A stretch of 24,940 nucleotides of DNA, from contig JAEZDQ010000030.1 of the NCBI GenBank assembly GCA_023433225.1, positions 1 through 24,940 of the forward strand. The letters are read 5' to 3'. Position numbers and translations under genes: made by a program. This DNA comes from Bacteroidota bacterium. GTDB taxonomy: Bacteria; Bacteroidota; Bacteroidia; Flavobacteriales; Weeksellaceae. Shown in pieces: positions 8,421 to 16,051 of the stretch. Under the pieces are notes generated by a model. The model made no database searches. It saw only the letters and a list, made by a program, of their open reading frames with translations, and had not been told where the DNA came from. How positions within the stretch are numbered: position 1 is the first letter of the stretch; each line of letters begins with the position of its first letter.

Positions 8421-10925
8421 ATGCAGGAAAACACCCCCAACTTCAAACCCCGAAACGACCACAGGAAAAAGGAAGCCTCTTTTTTTGAATTTGATCGGTT
8501 CATTTACCGAATCTTACGAAACTGGCTTCTTTATATATTTTGTTTAATCATCGCCGTGTTTGTTACTTTATATTTGAACAATTGGCATTTGGACAGGGCT
8601 TATATGGCAGAGTCCAATTTCCATGTGGCTAGCGGCACTTCGCCAAACTCTCAATTCGGAACCAATTCCATTAATTTTATTTGGGGGGGTGCATCCAATA
8701 AAATAGACGTACTCACCAATGTTTTATTGTCACGGACCCATTCGCTTGAAGTCGCCAAAGCTACTAACTCATATGTGTCTTATTTAGAGGAAGGGACGAT
8801 TAAAAAATCCAATTCCTATCGATTGGATTCCCCGTTTCATGTGGTGGTTGACACGGCGCATAACCAGGTTTTGAATGTTGAATTAGAAATAAGAAAAATT
8901 GATAACTCTTCTTTTCAAATCCGGCCGCTTTCTCCCACATATACCAATATCATTTTCAATTATGCCAAAGATTCTGCTGTAGCCAAAAACCGGAAAATCA
9001 AGTTCCCTGAAACGGGAAATTTTGGGGAGTGGATAGAATCGGGTGATTTCCGTTTTAAAATCAAAAAGGGTGCTGTTCCATTTTATCCCGACAGTAAATA
9101 CTCCTATAAATTGACCACGATGGATGCTGCGGTAAACAGGGTTAGATCCGGTGTTTCCGTCGTTCCGGTTGCGAAGATGAGTTCCATTCTTCGAATATCT
9201 AAGCGTTCCTCTACACAAAATGAAGCGATGGACATTGTGAATGTTTCCGTCCGGATTCTCCGCGAGAGAGAATTGGAAGAAAAAAATCAAATTGCTTACA
9301 ACACCCTGAAATATATCAAGGAACAATTGGGAATCGTAAAAGTAAAAGTGGATAGCGCTTCTGCCAACTTCCAAAACCTTCAGAAACAAGAGGGCATTTA
9401 TGATATGGGTGGAGAAAAAGGAAATGTTCTGTCAAATATCTTAGACTTGGAACGTCAAAAAGTTAATTACCAAGAAAGGATTTCCGCTCTGAATTCGGTT
9501 AGCAACAACGTCCGTGAGGTAGGAACACGCGGCATGATTGCGTTGGAAATTGCCGGATTGAATGAAGGTAATTTTCTGTCAGAAGTCCGAAATCTCAAAA
9601 ATTTAGAAGAACAACGCAATGAATTGGTTCTCTTGTATCAGCCTTCTGCGCGTGAAGTCCGGGAATTGGATCAAAAAATCAATGACAGCAAAACACGGAT
9701 TCAAAATACGATTGCCTCCAACCGGGCTATTATAAACAAAGAACTTTCCGATATCAATCGGAAACTTGCCCAATACGAAGGGGAAGCCTACCAACTGCCG
9801 GAGAAAGAGAAAAAATTTCTGGACGCTTCCAGAGGCTATGCCATCAATGACGCGCTCTATTCGGAATTGCTCGGGAAATTAAGCCAAGCCGAATTGGCCA
9901 TCGCTTCGAATGTTTCAGACATTACGGTCATTGATTACGCAAAGAATTTAGGTCAAGCACCTGTTTCACCCGATACTCGTTCCAATTACCTAATGGCATT
10001 GATTATTGCGGGGCTCATTCCGACAATTTACCTTTTTTTTCGTGAAATTTTTGACACTAAAATCAAAGGGATACCCGATATCGTAAGGCGGACCTCCATT
10101 CCTTTTATAGGTGTAATCGGTAACAATACCGATTCTGAAAAACCATTGGTGGTTTTGGAAAGGTCTAAATCAGGAATTTCGGAATCTTTTCGCGCCATCC
10201 GGAGCAATTTGTCTTTTCTATACAAGCGCGCAAGCGGTTCCCCTAACAAAATCATCGTGATTACTTCATCCGTGGGCGGTGAGGGAAAAACATTTATGTC
10301 GATGAATATTTCTTCTGTGCTGGCTGTAAGCGGTAAAAAAACGCTACTCATTGGAACGGATATGCGTAAACCAAAAATATTTTCCGAGTTCGGTTTAGAT
10401 AACCAAAAAGGCCTTTCCAATTATCTTTCAGGGAATGCGACTTTAGCCGAAATTATTAAAAATACGCGGGTCGATTCACTCGACATCATTACCGGAGGTC
10501 CGATCCCACCAAACCCCTCTGAGTTATTATTGCAGGACAGTATGGGGGATTTATTGAATGAGTTGCGTGAAAAATATGATTTTATCATCTTGGATACGCC
10601 TCCGGTGGCATTGGTTTCCGATGCTTACGATTTGATGAGATTTGCGGACGCCACCCTTTATGTGACCCGTTTTGATTATACTTACCGCGGCCTTTTGAAA
10701 GCCATTTCCGACAAATACGACGATGGTGAAGTAACCAATGTCGGGATTGTTTTGAACGATTTCCAAGCCAAAGGGAATTATGGATATGGTTATGGATACG
10801 GTTACGGTTATGGATACGGTTATGGTTACGGCTACGGGTATTTTGAAGAAGATGCCAATTATGACCCCAGTAGAATCGGGAGAATCAAAAGGTTTATTGA
10901 TTTTAGAAGATACCTCAAAAGGTAA
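8421..10925 (+). CDS. wzc: Wzc-like chain-length determinant / BY-type tyrosine autokinase
   Basis: About 835 codons. A Wzz domain with a transmembrane helix near residues 31-53, a long periplasmic coiled-coil-rich part (about residues 290-480), a second transmembrane helix (YLMALIIAGLIPTIYLFF) and a cytoplasmic P-loop tyrosine kinase. Walker A is SSVGGEGKT (about 619-624), Walker A' is LLIGTDMRKP, and Walker B is DFIILDTPP (about 720). The C-terminal tyrosine cluster, the autophosphorylation site in BY-kinases, is an uninterrupted Tyr-Gly alternation with 11 tyrosines (about 787-807) followed by FEEDANYDPSR. It should control polymer length and gate export together with the Wza-like channel. 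ATG at 8421 is preferred over an in-frame TTG at 8415. Its stop TAA overlaps the next ATG by one base. Confidence 0.95.
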   Translation: MQENTPNFKPRNDHRKKEASFFEFDRFIYRILRNWLLYIFCLIIAVFVTLYLNNWHLDRAYMAESNFHVASGTSPNSQFGTNSINFIWGGASNKIDVLTNVLLSRTHSLEVAKATNSYVSYLEEGTIKKSNSYRLDSPFHVVVDTAHNQVLNVELEIRKIDNSSFQIRPLSPTYTNIIFNYAKDSAVAKNRKIKFPETGNFGEWIESGDFRFKIKKGAVPFYPDSKYSYKLTTMDAAVNRVRSGVSVVPVAKMSSILRISKRSSTQNEAMDIVNVSVRILRERELEEKNQIAYNTLKYIKEQLGIVKVKVDSASANFQNLQKQEGIYDMGGEKGNVLSNILDLERQKVNYQERISALNSVSNNVREVGTRGMIALEIAGLNEGNFLSEVRNLKNLEEQRNELVLLYQPSAREVRELDQKINDSKTRIQNTIASNRAIINKELSDINRKLAQYEGEAYQLPEKEKKFLDASRGYAINDALYSELLGKLSQAELAIASNVSDITVIDYAKNLGQAPVSPDTRSNYLMALIIAGLIPTIYLFFREIFDTKIKGIPDIVRRTSIPFIGVIGNNTDSEKPLVVLERSKSGISESFRAIRSNLSFLYKRASGSPNKIIVITSSVGGEGKTFMSMNISSVLAVSGKKTLLIGTDMRKPKIFSEFGLDNQKGLSNYLSGNATLAEIIKNTRVDSLDIITGGPIPPNPSELLLQDSMGDLLNELREKYDFIILDTPPVALVSDAYDLMRFADATLYVTRFDYTYRGLLKAISDKYDDGEVTNVGIVLNDFQAKGNYGYGYGYGYGYGYGYGYGYGYFEEDANYDPSRIGRIKRFIDFRRYLKR
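10779..10841 (+). repeat. in-frame Tyr-Gly codon repeat in the kinase tail
   Basis: 63 bp of alternating tyrosine and glycine codons (11 Tyr, 10 Gly). TAT and TAC, and all four glycine codons, are mixed, so the DNA is an imperfect hexamer repeat and the amino-acid pattern itself appears to be conserved. It can still change length by recombination in steps of 6 bp without breaking the frame. Confidence 0.9.
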
Positions 10926-11497
10926 TGGGGATTAAAACGTTTTTTGATTACACATTGGCCGTTTTATTATTGCCTGTATTTCTCCCTGTAATTTTAATTT
11001 TAATCGTTATTTCAACCATTGATACCCAAGAATTTGGAGTGTTTACGCATCAGAGGGTAGGCAAAGACGGCAAAATCTTTTCCATTTATAAAATCCGTTC
11101 CATGAAGGGAAATAAGGAAGCCGAGTTTACTTCATCCGGTTCTCCGAATATCACCGCTTTCGGAAAGTTTATCAGAAAAACCAAATTAGACGAACTGCCT
11201 CAATTGTTCAATATATTATTGAACCAAATGAGCTTTGTAGGGCCAAGACCCGATATTCCCGGCTATGCGGATGAACTGAAAAATGGCGACAGAATCATTC
11301 TGACGGTGAAACCCGGTATCACAGGGCCGGCTCAACTCGCGTATAAAAATGAGGAAATTATCCTCTCACAAAAGGAAAATCCCCTGCAATACAATGATGA
11401 AGTGATTTGGCCTGACAAGATCAGAATCAATAGAGAATACGTTGAAAACTGGTCTTTTTACAAGGATTTAACTTATATTTTTAAAACCATTTTTTAA
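10925..11497 (+). CDS. bacterial sugar transferase (monotopic phosphoglycosyltransferase)
   Basis: 190 residues: one N-terminal hydrophobic re-entrant helix (FFDYTLAVLLLPVFLPVIL), then the catalytic domain with VFTHQRVGKDGKIFSIYKIR, RKTKLDELPQLFNIL (catalytic Asp-Glu dyad in LDELPQ), MSFVGPRPDIPGY and VKPGITGPAQLAYKNEE. This is the minimal PglC/WcaJ-C type that moves a sugar-1-phosphate to undecaprenyl phosphate. It ends the polysaccharide operon and meets the minus-strand carboxylase gene one base later. Substrate unknown. Confidence 0.93.
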   Translation: MGIKTFFDYTLAVLLLPVFLPVILILIVISTIDTQEFGVFTHQRVGKDGKIFSIYKIRSMKGNKEAEFTSSGSPNITAFGKFIRKTKLDELPQLFNILLNQMSFVGPRPDIPGYADELKNGDRIILTVKPGITGPAQLAYKNEEIILSQKENPLQYNDEVIWPDKIRINREYVENWSFYKDLTYIFKTIF

Positions 11498-11498
11498 A

Positions 11499-13127
11499 TT
11501 AAGTCTGTATCACTCCCAAATTAAACGATTTCTCAATCGGCGCATGGTTGGCTGCTTCAATCCCCATTGATATCCATTTCCGGGTGTCCAACGGGTCGAT
11601 GATCGCGTCCGTCCACAAACGGGCTGCAGCATAATAAGGGCTTGTTTGCGCATTGTACTTCGCGGTGATTTCTGCCAAAAGTTCTTCTTTTTTCTTTTCA
11701 TCAATGATTTCACCTTTGGCTTTTAAAGAAGCTTCTTGGATTTGCAATAAAACTTTAGCGGCCTGCTCACCGCCCATCACCGCCAATTGTGCCGAAGGCC
11801 AAGCAAAAATCAACCTTGGATCATAGGCCTTTCCACACATGGCGTAATTGCCTGCTCCATAGGAATTTCCGACGATGACGGTAAATTTAGGAACGACGGA
11901 ATTGGAAACCGCATTCACCATTTTCGCGCCGTCTTTGATGATGCCGCCGTGTTCAGATTTTGAACCGACCATAAAGCCTGTTACATCCTGTAAAAACACC
12001 AAAGGAATTTTTTTCTGGTTACAATTGGCGATGAACCGGGTTGCTTTGTCAGCTGAATCCGAGTAAATTACACCTCCGAATTGCATCCCGTCCTTTTTAG
12101 ACTTCACAATTTTTCTTTGGTTTGCCACAATTCCCACGGCCCATCCGTCGATTCTCGCATAGCAACAAATGATTGTTTTTCCATAATCAGCCTTGTATTC
12201 ATCAAATTCTGAATGATCCACCAAACGTTTGATGAGGTCATACATATCGTATTGTTCCACCCTTGAAACGGGAAGGATTCCATAGATTTCCTTTTCGTCC
12301 AGCTCGGGTTTTGCCGGTTCTGCGCGGTTAAACCCGGCTTTTTCATAATCCCCGATTTTGCCCATAATGGATTTAATCCTATCTAGAGCATCTTCGTCAT
12401 TTTTGGCTTTGTAATCGGTTACACCCGAAATCTCACAATGGGTCGTAGCACCGCCCAATGTTTCATTGTCAATGTCTTCTCCGATTGCGGCTTTGACCAA
12501 ATAACTTCCTGCCAGGAAAATGGAACCGGTTTTATCGACAATCATTGCTTCGTCGCTCATAATCGGTAAATACGCACCTCCGGCAACGCAACTTCCCATT
12601 ACCGCGGCAATTTGTGTGATGCCCATGGAACTCATAATCGCATTGTTCCTGAAAATCCGTCCAAAATGTTCTTTATCTGGAAAAATCTCCGCTTGCATCG
12701 GTAGAAAAACGCCGGCGCTATCCACTAAATAAATAATCGGCAAACGGTTTTCCATTGCGATTTCTTGGGCACGTAGGTTTTTCTTTCCGGAAATCGGAAA
12801 CCAAGCCCCCGCTTTTACGGTTGCATCATTGGCGACTACAATACATTGTTTCCCCGCCACATATCCGATTACAACTGCTACACCGCCACTGGGGCATCCG
12901 CCGTCTTCCTCGTACATTTCATAGCCTGCGAAAGCACCTATTTCGATGTGTGGTTTCCCTTTATCCAAAAGGTAATCAATGCGTTCACGAGCAGTCAGTT
13001 TGCCTTTTTCCTTGTATTTTTCGATGCGCTTCTTACCGCCTCCCAAATGTATTTCCGCTAATTTTTTTCTGAGTTCCGAAAGCTGAAGTTTATTTTTGTC
13101 TTCTCGTTGGTTGAAAAGTAAATCCAT
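11499..13127 (-). CDS. acyl-CoA carboxylase, carboxyltransferase (beta) subunit
   Basis: 542 residues covering both crotonase-fold halves of a biotin-dependent carboxyltransferase. The N half has SGKKNLRAQEIAMENRLPII, MGSCVAGGAYLPIMSDEAMI and GGATTHCEISGVTDY; the C half has FLQDVTGFMVGSKSEHGGII, VIVGNSYGAGNYAMCGKAYD and FAWPSAQLAVMGGEQAA. The length and the SCVAGGAYLPIMSDE pattern are closest to methylcrotonyl-CoA carboxylase beta subunits (leucine breakdown), though propionyl- or geranyl-CoA carboxylase relatives cannot be excluded. No biotin carboxylase or biotin carrier gene lies next to it, so its alpha subunit must be elsewhere. It ends tail-to-tail with the sugar transferase gene. Confidence 0.92.
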   Translation of the reverse strand: MDLLFNQREDKNKLQLSELRKKLAEIHLGGGKKRIEKYKEKGKLTARERIDYLLDKGKPHIEIGAFAGYEMYEEDGGCPSGGVAVVIGYVAGKQCIVVANDATVKAGAWFPISGKKNLRAQEIAMENRLPIIYLVDSAGVFLPMQAEIFPDKEHFGRIFRNNAIMSSMGITQIAAVMGSCVAGGAYLPIMSDEAMIVDKTGSIFLAGSYLVKAAIGEDIDNETLGGATTHCEISGVTDYKAKNDEDALDRIKSIMGKIGDYEKAGFNRAEPAKPELDEKEIYGILPVSRVEQYDMYDLIKRLVDHSEFDEYKADYGKTIICCYARIDGWAVGIVANQRKIVKSKKDGMQFGGVIYSDSADKATRFIANCNQKKIPLVFLQDVTGFMVGSKSEHGGIIKDGAKMVNAVSNSVVPKFTVIVGNSYGAGNYAMCGKAYDPRLIFAWPSAQLAVMGGEQAAKVLLQIQEASLKAKGEIIDEKKKEELLAEITAKYNAQTSPYYAAARLWTDAIIDPLDTRKWISMGIEAANHAPIEKSFNLGVIQT

Positions 13128-13186
13128 TCGTAGTTTATTTGTCTAATTGTCGGCTAAAACTACAAAATAAGGTTGAATTGAGAAAT

Positions 13187-13774
13187 TTACCGCAAAGAAT
13201 TCAGAAAGGATTTGCAATGGTTTCTTATTTCGGGAAAAAAAACATGAAAATCTTTCTCCAGTACGTCCTTATATATAAGCATTTCTTCCACCGCGGAGGC
13301 GATATTGTTGGGGAATTTGCTTCTTTGGCTGATTCCGGACAAAGTCTGTTGAATGCCCGCCAAGGTTTGGTAATTTCGGAACCAATCTTGTTCCAGCAAA
13401 TGCTGGACAATAAATTTTAGACGGGGCGGAAATTCGGAGAAGTGTTTTTGGAACAATAGGTAACAATCGGCTACAAATTCCTCATAAGGTTCTTCTGAAA
13501 AATTTTCCCAATTGGAAATCAGGATATAGTCATACAAAACATCTACGATGACGGGTGAATATTTGCCATAGCGTTCATGGAATATTTGGGAACTGTTTTT
13601 TACTGAGGGATGGCTGTCTGTAAAAGAGTCGATTTGTCTGTGAAGCAATATCCCTTTTTGCCTGTCACCTTCGAAACGCAGAAAATCTTTGCCCCGAACG
13701 ATTTCTCCGTACAGATTGCCAATTTGAATTTCAGGATTTCGAAAAGAGAGCAGTTGGTGCGCTACAAAATTCAT
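13187..13774 (-). CDS. ACP phosphodiesterase-like protein (AcpH/DUF479 family)
   Basis: 195 residues. Matches the AcpH family at MNFVAHQLLSF, the GILLHRQIDSFTDSHPSVK core and the following helical body (VIVDVLYDYILISNWENF). AcpH removes the 4'-phosphopantetheine arm from holo-acyl carrier protein using an HD-like metal site. Two usual positions look altered here: the GNxxAD segment reads GNLYGE (Asp to Glu) and the DHFLA segment reads DYILI (His to Tyr; Tyr occurs in some Bacteroidota members). Enzyme activity is therefore uncertain. It lies 59 bp downstream of the carboxylase start, on the same strand. Confidence 0.8.
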   Translation of the reverse strand: MNFVAHQLLSFRNPEIQIGNLYGEIVRGKDFLRFEGDRQKGILLHRQIDSFTDSHPSVKNSSQIFHERYGKYSPVIVDVLYDYILISNWENFSEEPYEEFVADCYLLFQKHFSEFPPRLKFIVQHLLEQDWFRNYQTLAGIQQTLSGISQRSKFPNNIASAVEEMLIYKDVLEKDFHVFFPEIRNHCKSFLNSLR

Positions 13775-13810
13775 ATACCTACTAAGATAAAGAGAAAATT
13801 CAATTTAACA

Positions 13811-14206
13811 CTATTTAGGCGAAAATTCCTCAAAGGTTCCGTCTTCATAAATCAACAATATCTTTTTGATTTTTTTCAGATCGGGCGGATTTTCTTCGTT
13901 CAGGTTAGAGTCCTTGTGCTGGGTTTCCAATTCATTTTCCAAATCAAAAAGGGTGGGAGCAGGGTTGGGTACGGAAGTTGTTTCGACGATTTCCTTTTCG
14001 ACTTTTTCGAGTCCGAAGACCAACCACTCGGCATCAATTTCCGGAAATTCTTTTTTGATTTTAACCAGAAATTCCAAACTCGGTTTATTCCTGCCGGAAG
14101 TGATGTGTGAAATCGCTGAACGCTGCACCCCAATTTTGTCGGCAAATTCAGAGGGTGTAAGCCCTGATTTTTCCAATATTTCTAAAATCCTATTTACAAT
14201 ACTCAT
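13811..14206 (-). CDS. XRE-family helix-turn-helix regulator
   Basis: 131 residues. An N-terminal Cro/C1-type HTH spans about residues 4-60: RILEILEKSGLTPSEFADKI, then GVQRSAISHITSGRNKPSLE as the recognition region, and EIDAEWLVFG closing the domain. The rest is a charged tail, probably coiled (LFDLENELETQHKDSN), ending in a short conserved-looking block, ILLIYEDGTFEEFSPK. A small DNA-binding regulator, likely self-regulating through the repeated motifs directly upstream (14207-14551). It is followed 36 bp later by the AcpH-like gene on the same strand. Confidence 0.88.
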   Translation of the reverse strand: MSIVNRILEILEKSGLTPSEFADKIGVQRSAISHITSGRNKPSLEFLVKIKKEFPEIDAEWLVFGLEKVEKEIVETTSVPNPAPTLFDLENELETQHKDSNLNEENPPDLKKIKKILLIYEDGTFEEFSPK

Positions 14207-14551
14207 TTTACAAATTTAAACTAAAGTTTAATATGTTAAACCAGAATATTTGTCAGAAGATTCATGATATACAGTTTAAGTAAATGTAAATTATTAGTTT
14301 AAATTACGTAATGTAATTTACTTTATTAAGGCATTTTATTTAATGTAAATATATATTTAATAATATTTAAGACATATTGACATATCTAATCTTTCGTTTC
14401 GATTTACTTTTGTAAATTACATTTGTAAATCGAGGTTTGGTTTTGAATTTAAATGAATATTTTAGGTGCTTTGGTTATCCACATTCCTCTCGTTTTAAAA
14501 AGTCTCTTAAAACGCTTTAAAATCAATTTTGAAAAAACGTAACTTCGTTAC
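14207..14551. promoter_or_regulatory. divergent regulatory region with repeated operator-like motifs
   Basis: 345 bp without a gene, strongly AT-rich, between the XRE regulator and the divergent M14-type gene. It holds five GTTTAA/TTAAAC hexamers (14216, 14226, 14236, 14274, 14297), two of them as an inverted pair spaced by TAAA. It also holds seven GTAAAT/ATTTAC hexamers (14280, 14286, 14316, 14345, 14402, 14412, 14425). CGATTTAC (14400-14407) and GTAAATCG (14425-14432) form a perfect 8-bp inverted pair. TACATTTG at 14418-14425 fits a TAnnTTTG -7 element for the rightward gene. The motifs could be sites for the XRE regulator; this is inferred from position only. Confidence 0.5.
14491..14551 (+). 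other. two inverted repeats in the leader of the M14-type gene
   Basis: CGTTTTAA (14491-14498) and TTAAAACG (14507-14514) form an 8-bp stem with an 8-nt loop. GTAAC (14539-14543) and GTTAC (14547-14551) form a 5-bp stem whose right arm touches the ATG at 14552. Either could affect translation; the stems are AT-rich and weak. Confidence 0.4.
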
Positions 14552-15709
14552 ATGGAACTATTGAAATTATTTGAAACGGAATACGAAAAAATCCGTGTTC
14601 CGGGATTTGACTCCAAATATTTACCCTTTACCGCGCTTAAAAATTATTTAGATGAAAAATTTCCTTTTAAGAATTCATTGGGTAAATCTTTTTTGGGCAA
14701 TGAAATTTTCCACCTGAAAATCGGGAATGGAAATCGGGCAGTTTTAGCTTGGTCTCAAATGCACGGAAACGAATCCACCGGAACGCGGGCGATGTTGGAT
14801 GTTTTTGAATTCCTGAAATTGGAAAACAGTTGGTGTCGGGAAATTCGGGACAGTTTTTCGTTCCATTTCATCCCCATGTTGAACCCTGACGGGGCAAGGA
14901 ATTATTCGCGGCGGAATGCTTGCGGGATTGATTTGAACCGTGACTTTACCAAAGAAGTTTCTCCTGAAATCCGGATATTGAAAGATCTTGTCCAAAACGG
15001 GGCATTTGAGTTCCTGTTCAACCTCCATGACCAACGTACGATTTTCAATGTGGAAAACTCAGCCGAACCCGCGACACTCTCTTTTTTGGCACCTTCGGTT
15101 GATGTTCAGCGATCGTTGACCGACGCGCGAAGACGGCTGATGTCGGTGATAACTGCGGTGTATTCCGATTTACAAGAATTTATTCCCGGTAAAATCAGTC
15201 GGTTTTCAGATGAATTTTATCCGCATGCGACCGGCGATAATTTTACCCAAATGGGCATTCCTACTTTGCTCATTGAAGCAGGCCATTACCCGAATGATTA
15301 TGCGCGCGACCATACCAGAAAGGCCAATGCGCTGGCGATTTTACTTGCGATGGATTCACTTTTACGGAACGAAGACCTTGGAACGCAAGGCTATTTTGAA
15401 ATCCCGGAGAACCAAAAGAAATTCTTTGATGTCCTTTTGAGGAACGTTTTGGTGAGATCCAGTAGCGCAGAGGTTATTCTCGACATCGGGGTGATTTTTA
15501 AGGAAGAATTAAATTTGGAATCGCATGAAGTGGAACTTATTGCGGTCATCGAAGAAGTGGGTGATTTGTCAGAATATTACGGCCATTTGGACATCGATAA
15601 AAAAGGCAAAGTCTTTGTAGGTAAATCCGAGCTGTTTCCCGTGGTGGAAAAAGCCGCCGACTTTTCGGTCGGAAACATTCATTTCGAGAACGGCAAATGG
15701 AGGCATTGA
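14552..15709 (+). CDS. M14-family zinc carboxypeptidase-like protein
   Basis: 385 residues. The zinc site of M14 enzymes is visible: SQMHGNESTG (His71 and Glu74), HFIPMLNPDGARNYSRRNAC with GIDLNRDF (substrate-binding Asn-Arg), NLHDQRT (His159, third ligand) and LLIEAGHYPND (likely catalytic Glu). Residues from about 270 form an extra C-terminal domain. No signal peptide is seen, so it is probably cytoplasmic. The substrate could be a peptide or an N-acyl amino acid (the succinylglutamate desuccinylase/aspartoacylase branch has the same fold). It is transcribed from the motif-rich region shared with the XRE regulator. Its stop is 10 bp before the left inverted repeat of the RHS island. Confidence 0.85.
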   Translation: MELLKLFETEYEKIRVPGFDSKYLPFTALKNYLDEKFPFKNSLGKSFLGNEIFHLKIGNGNRAVLAWSQMHGNESTGTRAMLDVFEFLKLENSWCREIRDSFSFHFIPMLNPDGARNYSRRNACGIDLNRDFTKEVSPEIRILKDLVQNGAFEFLFNLHDQRTIFNVENSAEPATLSFLAPSVDVQRSLTDARRRLMSVITAVYSDLQEFIPGKISRFSDEFYPHATGDNFTQMGIPTLLIEAGHYPNDYARDHTRKANALAILLAMDSLLRNEDLGTQGYFEIPENQKKFFDVLLRNVLVRSSSAEVILDIGVIFKEELNLESHEVELIAVIEEVGDLSEYYGHLDIDKKGKVFVGKSELFPVVEKAADFSVGNIHFENGKWRH

Positions 15710-15719
15710 AGAGATAAAT

Positions 15720-15783
15720 ACCCGTTGTGCATTTTTAAATAATCAGATGGACAAATTTTTTAAATCCATGATTCACAACGGGT
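15720..15783. repeat. MITE-like palindromic element at the island's left end
   Basis: ACCCGTTGTG (15720-15729) and CACAACGGGT (15774-15783) are perfect 10-bp inverted arms around 44 bp of AT-rich DNA without coding potential. The left arm is part of the 15-bp repeat that recurs at the island's right end, so three copies of the ACCCGTTGTG core exist in the window. Confidence 0.65.
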
Positions 15784-15830
15784 TTATGGATCATAAAGGA
15801 TTGCTTCAACAAAAATGATCTCGACCCCTG

Positions 15831-15958
15831 CTGCCGCGCGATTAACGAAGTGTATCGTGTGGCCCAAACTCATAATAGGTTCAAATCCTGAAAAATAATT
15901 TATCTTTATCATTGATTAATGATTATTTAGAACCACACGATGCAATCGTGCGGTAGCG
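15831..15958. repeat. long imperfect inverted repeat / structured RNA candidate
   Basis: Left arm 15831-15862 (starts CTGCCGCGCGAT, ends ATCGTGTGG) pairs with right arm 15933-15958 (CCACACGATGCAATCGTGCG and following bases). Each arm is itself a smaller hairpin (CCACACGAT/ATCGTGCGG on the right). The inner part also has AATAAT/ATTATT pairing. The arms are GC-rich in an AT-rich setting. No gene is seen in 15710-16051; the rest of this stretch has no other recognisable feature. Confidence 0.5.
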
Positions 15959-16051
15959 AGGTAAAGTCTGTTAAATCTAGGAGTTGGTTATGGATTTAGC
16001 CGAAATACTTCTTATACAAGAATATTTAGATTAAGTAATCTGTTTAAATAA

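Noticed and set aside
10779..10841. Repeat array read as CRISPR or simple microsatellite
   Set aside because: No spacers; codons vary and the frame is kept, so it is a coding Tyr-Gly repeat. No CRISPR array was seen anywhere in the window.
12755..13072. plus-strand frames of 70-105 codons within the carboxylase gene
   Set aside because: Antisense shadows of a well conserved carboxyltransferase reading frame.
13610..14110. 166-codon plus-strand frame over the AcpH-like and XRE genes
   Set aside because: Phe-rich antisense shadow of the Glu/Lys-rich regulator tail; no domain.
15990..16034. 14-codon frame MDLAEILLIQEYLD preceded by AGGAG
   Set aside because: The Shine-Dalgarno-like spacing is good, but this lineage rarely uses such sites, and so short a peptide cannot be supported; it may be a relic of a longer gene.
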